Assembly: GCA_014762485.1 (NCBI GenBank)
Contig: JABURU010000120.1
Span: 1-9,247, forward strand
Length of the DNA: 9,247 bases
DNA from: Gammaproteobacteria bacterium
GTDB lineage: Bacteria; Pseudomonadota; Gammaproteobacteria; Thiohalospirales; Thiohalospiraceae
Reading direction: 5' to 3'
Shown: piece by piece, positions 1 through 5,035 of the stretch
Position numbering within the stretch: the first letter of the stretch is position 1
Layout: each line of letters starts with the position of its first letter
Made by a program: the position numbers and the translations under genes
The notes under the pieces: model-generated
Seen by the model: the letters and a program-made list of their open reading frames with translations, nothing else
Databases searched by the model: none
What the model was told of the DNA's origin: nothing

Positions 1-16
1 TGTATAAGGGACCGGG

Positions 17-1186
17 TTACTTCTTGTCGATAGAGATAACCAGACGCAGGTTGGCCTCGACCATCTCCTTCTTCGCGCGGCGAGCCTTGGCCTCACCGAT
101 GGACATTTTGCGATTGATCTCTTTCAAATCGCTGATGCTCATGCCGCTTTCCTGCTCGATGGCGGTCAGCTTGGCCTGGGCACGGCGAATGTCATCTTCG
201 TAGTGCTTCAGCACAGCAACGTATGACTCGTCGGAATCCAGTTGCTTATCCAGCCAGCCAGCATCGGTTTCATTCTCAGGGAATGTCGTCACGAACTGCT
301 TACGAGGCATCTTCGCCTGGTTAACGCAGATCTTCATAATGCTCTTTTCGTGGTAACGAATGCGATCCACCAGATCACGCATATTCATTACCAGCAGATC
401 GACGGTCTTCGGTGGTAGTTTCAGCTCCAGGAACATCTCCGCCAGCTCGAGACGCATGGCCTTAAGATCGTCACCGCCATGACCCTTGCTAGCGATCCTT
501 TGCTGGATCTGGTCATATAACTTTTCAATAGCGGCAAAGCGCTCTGCCGTCTCTTCGGGATCGGGACCCAGATCTACCGCTTCTTCTTCCTCGTCATCAT
601 CGGAGTCCACATCCGCACCTTCCGCCGCAGGCGGTGCCGCGGGGGCCGCAACAAACTCTTCTTCATTTGGATCAACAAAGCCAGTGATCACCTCAGATAG
701 GCGACCCTCGTTTTCTATGACGCGCTTATAATCGCCCAGCACGTGGCCTACCGTTTCGCTGTAGTTGGCCAGCGCCGACATCATATGGCCCATGCCTTCT
801 TCAATACGCTTGGCGATCACAATCTCGCCTTCACGGGTCAACAGATCAACGGCACCCATTTCACGCATGTACATACGCACAGGATCAGTAGTACGACCAA
901 AATCAGAATCCAGCGCAGCCAGGGCGGCGGCGGCCTCTTCGGCAGCATCTTCATCTGTCGATACGGCGTTATCGGACATCAGCAACGACTCGGCATCCGG
1001 TGCCTGCTCGTGCACCTCTATGCCCATATCATTGATAGTCGTAATGATATCTTCGACTTGTTCCGGATCCACGATGTCGTCGGGAAGGTGGTCATTGACC
1101 TCAGCGTAAGTCAGGTAACCCTGCTCCTTACCCTTTGCTATCAACAACTTAATACGTGATTCCTGCTGTTCTCGATCCATTGCCAT
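17..1186 (-). CDS. rpoD: RNA polymerase sigma-70 factor RpoD, N-terminal part only, broken at window edge
   Basis: This is the N-terminal 389 residues of the housekeeping sigma factor, which directs core RNA polymerase to most promoters. Region 1.1 is visible at about residues 15-65 (KEQGYLTYAEVNDHLPDDI). Region 1.2 follows at about 98-132 (GRTTDPVRMYMREMG, then LLTREGEI.IAKRIEEG). The long non-conserved region has an acidic stretch near 194-203, and the start of region 2.1 lies at 361-387 (MSIGEAKARRAKKEMVEANL). In the family the next residues are ISIAKKYTNRG; here they read ISIDKK followed by TAA, and the remaining bases at 1-16 do not encode the expected residues. Regions 2.1-4.2 (about 230 residues or more) are absent. 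The break lies so close to the edge that a contig-end sequence error is the simplest explanation, but a real truncation is not excluded. The start at 1186 (MAMDREQQ) has no good ribosome site; the ATG two codons later is equally possible. It is the last gene of the rpsU operon. Confidence 0.93.
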   Translation of the reverse strand: MAMDREQQESRIKLLIAKGKEQGYLTYAEVNDHLPDDIVDPEQVEDIITTINDMGIEVHEQAPDAESLLMSDNAVSTDEDAAEEAAAALAALDSDFGRTTDPVRMYMREMGAVDLLTREGEIVIAKRIEEGMGHMMSALANYSETVGHVLGDYKRVIENEGRLSEVITGFVDPNEEEFVAAPAAPPAAEGADVDSDDDEEEEAVDLGPDPEETAERFAAIEKLYDQIQQRIASKGHGGDDLKAMRLELAEMFLELKLPPKTVDLLVMNMRDLVDRIRYHEKSIMKICVNQAKMPRKQFVTTFPENETDAGWLDKQLDSDESYVAVLKHYEDDIRRAQAKLTAIEQESGMSISDLKEINRKMSIGEAKARRAKKEMVEANLRLVISIDKK

Positions 1187-1240
1187 ACGGTTAAAAACCT
1201 ATAAAAAAATGACTTATAAAAGCGAAAAAGATAACCCACT

Positions 1241-1270
1241 ATGATACTACAGAGCGCATGCCCTCATCAA
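1241..1270 (-). promoter_or_regulatory. Possible internal promoter in front of rpoD
   Basis: In the 118-base gap between dnaG and rpoD, the leftward strand has TTGATG (1265-1270, four of six matches to the sigma-70 -35), an 18-base spacer, then TATCAT (1241-1246, five of six matches to the -10). It would start transcripts about 60 bases ahead of rpoD, with a T-rich leader. Independent promoters for rpoD inside this operon are known in E. coli. This one is inferred from sequence only. Confidence 0.4.
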
Positions 1271-1304
1271 TGTAGATAGCTTTTTCCTGTTAACCTCACC
1301 CTTC

Positions 1305-2519
1305 TTATTGACCGGTCAAAAGCCGGTTAAGTTCTTGTTTTTCTTCATTTGATAGCTCGCCGAACTTCGACTTTTCCAGCAGTTGCTCCTGCCGAATGCC
1401 CACCAGTTGCTGATCCAGCCGTCGTAGCGCGCCTTGAAAATCCTCTTTCATCTGTTCGCCATCGAGCAATAGTTCTTCTTGTGCCAGCCTATATAGTGGC
1501 CTTTCGTGCTCACTGCCTCGCCAGTGTTCCAGTAACACGGCAGGTGAGATATGGGGACTGGCTTGCACCATTTCAACCATTTCGATCATCAGTCGTACGC
1601 CTGGCACAGGTAAATCATCAAATCGCAGCGCTGCCCCCACTTCATGCGCGAGTGTCGGCTCGTGCAACAGGCCGCGTATAATTGTTCTCACCGGTGACAC
1701 CCCATCATTACGCATGGGAGCCGTGATCTTCTGCTTTGCCGGCTCGCTGGCCTGTCCTCTGCCGATGGCGGCATGCAGCTGGCTCAGTGTCATCTGGCTA
1801 CTCTGCGCCAGTTGTTGACTTAGCATAGTACGCAAAACCCCTTCCGGCATCTTTGCCAGTAAAGGTTTCGCCTTTTCCACCAGGGCCGCACGCCCCTCTA
1901 TGGTGTTTATGTCGACCTGAGATTGCAGAACTTCAAAGAAATATTCCGAAAAAGTCATTGAATTTGAGATTCTTGCCTCAAATTGCACTTTTCCTTCCTC
2001 TCGCACCAGGCTATCGGGATCCTCGCCCTCTGGCAGGAACATAAACCGTAACTGGCGACCTTCACGCATCGCCGGCAGGGCATTCTCCAATGCACGCCAG
2101 CCCGCCTCGCGCCCGGCCCGATCGCCATCAAAGCAAAACACCACCTCTCCGACCATGCGAAACAGTCGGTTCAGGTGTTCCGGTGTGGTGGCCGTACCCA
2201 GTGTCGCCACCGCGTAGCGAATATCATTCTGTGCCAGTGCCACCACATCCATGTAGCCTTCCACCACCATCAGGCGTTCCAGCTTGCGCAGTGCCTTGCG
2301 AGCCTCGTAAAGGCCATAGAGCTCCTTGCCTTTATGAAATACAGGGGTTTCCGGTGAGTTCAGGTATTTCGCGCCGTTATCTTCACCAGGTAGTACGCGA
2401 CCACCGAAGGCGATGGTACGGCCACGGGCATCGCGGATCGGGAACATAATGCGATCGCGGAAACGATCATAAGTGCCACCGGCATCCTTTTTGATCAGCA
2501 TGCCAGCCTGGATTAGCAT
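1305..2519 (-). CDS. dnaG: DNA primase DnaG, C-terminal piece (catalytic and helicase-binding parts)
   Basis: This open frame of 404 residues is the downstream part of primase, which makes RNA primers for replication. It continues in the same frame as the piece at 2526-3062, separated only by a TAG and two codons, and together they make about 585 codons against 581 in E. coli. The TOPRIM core is intact: EGYMD at residues 86-90, DGDRAGRE at 131-138 and the EDPDSLVREEG stretch at 166-176. The C-terminal helicase-interaction region is present, ending LSNEEKQELNRLLTGQ. The ATG at 2519 matches an internal residue in homologues (E. coli has a Leu nearby in SLIDAGML), so it is not the natural start. 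AAGGA lies about 10 bases upstream, so reinitiation after the TAG is conceivable. It lacks the zinc-binding domain needed for template recognition. Confidence 0.93.
   Translation of the reverse strand: MLIQAGMLIKKDAGGTYDRFRDRIMFPIRDARGRTIAFGGRVLPGEDNGAKYLNSPETPVFHKGKELYGLYEARKALRKLERLMVVEGYMDVVALAQNDIRYAVATLGTATTPEHLNRLFRMVGEVVFCFDGDRAGREAGWRALENALPAMREGRQLRFMFLPEGEDPDSLVREEGKVQFEARISNSMTFSEYFFEVLQSQVDINTIEGRAALVEKAKPLLAKMPEGVLRTMLSQQLAQSSQMTLSQLHAAIGRGQASEPAKQKITAPMRNDGVSPVRTIIRGLLHEPTLAHEVGAALRFDDLPVPGVRLMIEMVEMVQASPHISPAVLLEHWRGSEHERPLYRLAQEELLLDGEQMKEDFQGALRRLDQQLVGIRQEQLLEKSKFGELSNEEKQELNRLLTGQ
1311..1327 (-). other. Stem-loop at the 3' end of dnaG
   Basis: On the leftward transcript ACCGG, a 7-base loop and CCGGT form a 5-bp GC-rich stem inside the last codons of dnaG, just before its TAA. 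No T-run follows, so this is not a standard terminator. It shares the 9-mer TTGACCGGT with a stronger stem-loop at the end of yqeY (3101-3124). A role in transcript processing or stability is inference. Confidence 0.35.
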
Positions 2520-2525
2520 CTCGCT

Positions 2526-2528
2526 CTA
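2526..2528 (-). other. In-frame TAG interrupting dnaG at codon 179
   Basis: The leftward strand reads GGC AAG GAA TAG AGC GAG ATG. Lined up with E. coli DnaG between FGG and AGML, both sequences have the same number of codons and the TAG replaces one residue, so there is no insertion or deletion. A single base change, for example from CAG, AAG or GAG, would account for it. TAG also terminates plsY and folK here, which argues against TAG being read as sense. Confidence 0.9.
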
Positions 2529-3062
2529 TTCCTTGCCACTACCGAATACCGAACTCAGGTTGTCCCAGCCCGGCGGGGCAAAACCAATACCAAACTCTGC
2601 GGCAATGTTTCCACTCAAGCCGCGCTGTTTTAAATATTCCACCGCGCGGGGGGCCTGGGCATGTTCACGCAACTGCTTACGATAAAAACCTGCAGAGCGT
2701 TCCAGCACATCGTAGATATTACCCAGATCGGGGCCATCTTCGCGTCGCGCCACACTACCTTGTTCACGCGGTACCGGCATGCCGACACGAGAAGCCAGGT
2801 CCTCGACCGCCTCGACAAAGCCCATATGTTCGTATTCCATCAAAAAGCCCAGCGCCGTGCCATGGGCACCACAACCAAAGCAATGGTAAAACTGCTTGGT
2901 CGGGCTAACCGTAAACGAGGGGGTCTTTTCGTCGTGGAATGGGCAACAGGCAGAGTACTCTTTACCCTGTTTTTTTAACTGTACGCGCTCATCAATGACA
3001 TCAACAATGTCCACACGGGACATCAACTCATCAACAAATTCACGGGGGATCCTGCCTGCCAT
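2526..3062 (-). CDS. dnaG: DNA primase DnaG, N-terminal piece (zinc-binding domain)
   Basis: This 178-residue frame holds the primase zinc-binding domain and the beginning of the polymerase domain. The zinc ligands are C40, H43, C61 and C64 (CPFHDEKTPSF and HCFGCGAHG), at the same positions as in E. coli DnaG. The start MAGRIPREF matches family N-termini exactly. It stops at TAG after WDNLSSVFGSGKE, inside the N-terminal subdomain of the polymerase core and not at a domain boundary, so a functional split protein is not suggested by the position. The ATG at 3062 follows a pyrimidine-rich leader without a Shine-Dalgarno sequence, in keeping with the low primase translation known in E. coli. It lies 49 bases after yqeY. 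If the TAG is a sequence error, the gene is a single intact frame over 1305-3062. Confidence 0.95.
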   Translation of the reverse strand: MAGRIPREFVDELMSRVDIVDVIDERVQLKKQGKEYSACCPFHDEKTPSFTVSPTKQFYHCFGCGAHGTALGFLMEYEHMGFVEAVEDLASRVGMPVPREQGSVARREDGPDLGNIYDVLERSAGFYRKQLREHAQAPRAVEYLKQRGLSGNIAAEFGIGFAPPGWDNLSSVFGSGKE

Positions 3063-3100
3063 GACGGGATTGTACGGTGAAAAGGGGGAGTGGGGCGAGA

Positions 3101-3124
3101 GTTAACCGGTATTAACCGGTCAAC
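3101..3124 (-). other. Stem-loop over the yqeY stop codon
   Basis: On the leftward transcript GTTGACCGGT, the loop TAAT and ACCGGTTAAC form a 10-bp stem with one G-U pair. The loop contains most of the yqeY stop codon, which begins the TAAT. The same bases form a 10-base tandem duplication (ACCGGTTAAT, then ACCGGTTAAC). No U-run follows, so simple termination is unlikely. The position between yqeY and dnaG would suit attenuation, processing or control of translational coupling; this is inference. Confidence 0.55.
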
Positions 3125-3561
3125 TTTGCCTTAATCTTGCCGCTGACCGCGCCCATATCGGCACGTCCCTGCATCTTGGGCTTGAGTATGCCCATGACCT
3201 TGCCCATATCTTTCATCTCGGCGGCACCGCTGGCGGCGACGGCCTCATTGATCATGGCATCGATCTCTTCATCGCTCAGTGCCGCAGGCAGGTAATCCTG
3301 AATTACGACGATTTCGGCCTGCTCTTTGGCACTCAGGTCATCACGACCGGCCTTGTCATATTGGGCGATGGACTCGCGACGCTGCTTAACCATTTTATCC
3401 AGCACAGCCAACGTTTCAGCGTCATCCAGCTCGATGCGCTCGTCGACTTCTTTCTGCTTAATGGCCGCCTGGATCAGACGAATAACCGCAAGGCGCTCTT
3501 TATCTTTGGCGCGCATCGCCGCTTTCATGTCGTCTGTGATCCTGGCCTTGAGCTCACTCAT
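3112..3561 (-). CDS. yqeY: GatB/YqeY domain protein
   Basis: This 149-residue protein belongs to the YqeY family, related to the C-terminal tRNA-binding domain of GatB in the amidotransferase that makes Gln-tRNA(Gln) or Asn-tRNA(Asn). The stand-alone protein has no firmly established role, though tRNA binding or amidation is often suggested. Family signatures are LKARITDDMKAAMRAKDKERL at the N-terminus, IRLIQAAIKQKEVDER at about 27-42, EIVVIQDYLPAALS at about 83-96, and the C-terminal DMGKVMGILKPKMQGRADMG. Length matches E. coli YqeY (about 147). It sits between rpsU (18-base gap) and dnaG, as in many gammaproteobacteria. The ribosome site ahead of 3561 is weak. A stem-loop covers its stop codon. 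Confidence 0.95.
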   Translation of the reverse strand: MSELKARITDDMKAAMRAKDKERLAVIRLIQAAIKQKEVDERIELDDAETLAVLDKMVKQRRESIAQYDKAGRDDLSAKEQAEIVVIQDYLPAALSDEEIDAMINEAVAASGAAEMKDMGKVMGILKPKMQGRADMGAVSGKIKAKLTG

Positions 3562-3579
3562 GGCAGCGTCGTCCGCTAA

Positions 3580-3795
3580 TTAGTACAGGCGTACAGTTTT
3601 AGATTTTTCGCGCATAACCTTTTTCTGGTAGCGCTTAACAGCCGCTGCCTTCTTGCGCTTACGCTCAGAAGTTGGCTTCTCGTAGAATTCACGACGACGG
3701 ATATCAGACAGTACGCCAGCTTTTTCACAAGCGCGCTTAAAACGACGAATCGCAATATCAAAAGGTTCGTTCTCTTTAACTCGAACAGCAGGCAT
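3580..3795 (-). CDS. rpsU: 30S ribosomal protein S21
   Basis: This 71-residue basic protein is S21, the late-assembling small-subunit protein near the mRNA exit site. It matches E. coli S21 in length and along its whole sequence: ENEPFDIAIRRFKRACEKAG, RRREFYEKPTSERKRKKAAA and the terminal RLY. It is the first gene of the operon. The ATG at 3795 is preceded by GAGGT at a spacing of 7, the best ribosome site in the operon, as expected for an abundant ribosomal protein followed by poorly translated dnaG. A sigma-70 promoter lies just upstream at 3838-3866. Confidence 0.98.
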   Translation of the reverse strand: MPAVRVKENEPFDIAIRRFKRACEKAGVLSDIRRREFYEKPTSERKRKKAAAVKRYQKKVMREKSKTVRLY

Positions 3796-3817
3796 TCAAT
3801 CGACCTCAATTAAAACC

Positions 3818-3845
3818 TTGAAAATTAGGAACCGGCAATTCTAAT
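3818..3845 (+). promoter_or_regulatory. Likely promoter of tsaD, sharing its -10 with the rpsU promoter
   Basis: On the rightward strand TTGAAA (3818-3823) is followed by 16 bases and TCTAAT (3840-3845); both hexamers match five of six consensus positions. The start of transcription would be near 3852, about 80 bases before the tsaD ATG. ATTCTAAT at 3838-3845 serves as -10 on both strands, so the two promoters could not be melted independently. Confidence 0.55.
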
Positions 3846-3866
3846 CCCCTCTGAACCATTTTGCAA
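3838..3866 (-). promoter_or_regulatory. Promoter of the rpsU-yqeY-dnaG-rpoD operon
   Basis: On the leftward strand TTGCAA (3861-3866) is followed by 17 bases and TAGAAT (3838-3843), four and five of six matches to sigma-70 consensus at ideal spacing. Transcripts would begin near 3831, giving a leader of about 36 bases before rpsU. The -10 overlaps the -10 of the opposing tsaD promoter. Confidence 0.7.
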
Positions 3867-3933
3867 AAGGATCATGCGGCTTTTTCACTATTTTTCCTTG
3901 TCAGCGGCTCATCGCGACGGTATCTTTCCGCCC

Positions 3934-4938
3934 ATGCGTATATTAGGTATCGAATCCTCCTGCGATGAGACCGGTGTAGCCGTCTATGACAGCGACCAGG
4001 GACTGCTCGCCCATGCCCTGCACAGTCAGGTGGCATTGCACGCTGAATATGGCGGGGTGGTGCCCGAACTGGCCTCGCGCGATCATGTGCGCAAGACAAT
4101 ACCGCTGATCGACCATTGCCTGAAACAGGCAGCACTGACAAAAACCGATATCGACGGCATCGCCTTTACCGCCGGCCCCGGCCTGCTGGGTGCCTTGCTG
4201 GTAGGCGCCTCTATCGGCCGTAGCCTGGCCTGGGCCTGGGGCATTCCTGCCGTCGGGGTACATCATATGGAAGGCCACCTATTGGCACCGATGCTGGAAG
4301 AGACACCGCCGGCGTTTCCCTTTGTCGCCCTGCTGGTCTCCGGTGGTCATACCCAACTGGTCAAGGTAGAAGGCATTGGCCAATATGAAATGCTCGGCGA
4401 GTCCATCGATGATGCCGCCGGTGAGGCCTTTGACAAGACCGCCAAGCTGCTGGATCTGGGTTATCCCGGCGGTCCCGCGCTGGCGAAACTGGCCACCGAA
4501 GGTGATCCCACACGCTTTAAGTTTCCCCGCCCAATGACCGATCGTCCCGGCCTGGAGTTCAGTTTCTCTGGATTAAAAACCTTTGCCCTGAATACCTGGC
4601 AAAAGCACCCGGATGAGAAGGCGAACATCGCCCGTGCCTTTGAGGATGCCGTGGTCGATACCCTGGCGATCAAATGCAAGCGAGCACTACAGCAGACCGG
4701 CCTAAAGCGCCTGGTGATCGCCGGTGGTGTTAGTGCCAACACCCACCTGAGAGAAAAGCTCGCCGAGCTGACCAGCTCATTAGGTGGTGAAGTCTATTAC
4801 CCTCGACCCGAGTTTTGTACCGATAACGGTGCAATGATCGCCTTTGCTGGCACTCAGCGCCTGTTACATGGTCAACATGAAGAGATCGCCATCAAGGCTC
4901 AGGCACGCTGGCCAATGGAAAGCTTAAGCGCGATCTAA
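3934..4938 (+). CDS. tsaD: tRNA threonylcarbamoyladenosine transferase TsaD
   Basis: TsaD, with TsaB and TsaE, transfers the threonylcarbamoyl group from TC-AMP (made by TsaC) to A37 of tRNAs reading ANN codons, forming t6A. The ASKHA-fold signatures are intact: GIESSCDETG at 5-14, metal ligands H111 and H115 in HHMEGH, VSGGHTQLV at 135-143, GEAFDKTAKLL at 163-173, FSGLK at 211-215, AGGVSANT at 263-270 and a third metal ligand, D297, in CTDNGAM. Length is 334 residues against 337 in E. coli. The start at 3934 (MRILGIESSC) is chosen because homologues begin there. An in-frame ATG at 3874 would add 20 residues unlike the family, and its AAAAGGA lies only 2 bases ahead. It diverges from rpsU, a conserved pairing in gammaproteobacteria. 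No clear terminator follows. Confidence 0.97.
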   Translation: MRILGIESSCDETGVAVYDSDQGLLAHALHSQVALHAEYGGVVPELASRDHVRKTIPLIDHCLKQAALTKTDIDGIAFTAGPGLLGALLVGASIGRSLAWAWGIPAVGVHHMEGHLLAPMLEETPPAFPFVALLVSGGHTQLVKVEGIGQYEMLGESIDDAAGEAFDKTAKLLDLGYPGGPALAKLATEGDPTRFKFPRPMTDRPGLEFSFSGLKTFALNTWQKHPDEKANIARAFEDAVVDTLAIKCKRALQQTGLKRLVIAGGVSANTHLREKLAELTSSLGGEVYYPRPEFCTDNGAMIAFAGTQRLLHGQHEEIAIKAQARWPMESLSAI

Positions 4939-5035
4939 ATTCACACCTCTTTTCTATTCCCTGCTTGCATCCATTCTTGGCTGCTGAGCGTAGATCACCT
5001 ATGCCCAGTAAAAAGCTCCCCCAAGGAATCATATT

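Noticed and set aside
743..1159. Open frames opposite rpoD
   Set aside because: They are shadows of strongly conserved rpoD regions 1.1 and 1.2, with no ribosome site and no recognisable domain.
2526..2528. TAG reassigned to an amino acid in this organism
   Set aside because: plsY and folK both end at TAG exactly where their families end, so TAG works as a stop here.
3562..3579. Attenuator hairpin between rpsU and yqeY
   Set aside because: Only a 4-bp stem (AGCG/CGCT) with no T-run is possible in the 18-base gap.
3874..3933. 20-residue N-terminal extension of TsaD from ATG 3874
   Set aside because: Family members begin at MRILGIESSC. The upstream AAAAGGA is only 2 bases from the ATG and the extra residues are unlike the family.
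4939..5035. Flagellar (sigma-28) or sigma-54 promoter for the receptor
   Set aside because: No TAAA-N15-GCCGATAA-like or TGGCAC-N5-TTGC-like sequence is present; only a weak sigma-70 match (TTGGCT, 17 bases, TATGCC) was seen, too poor to call.
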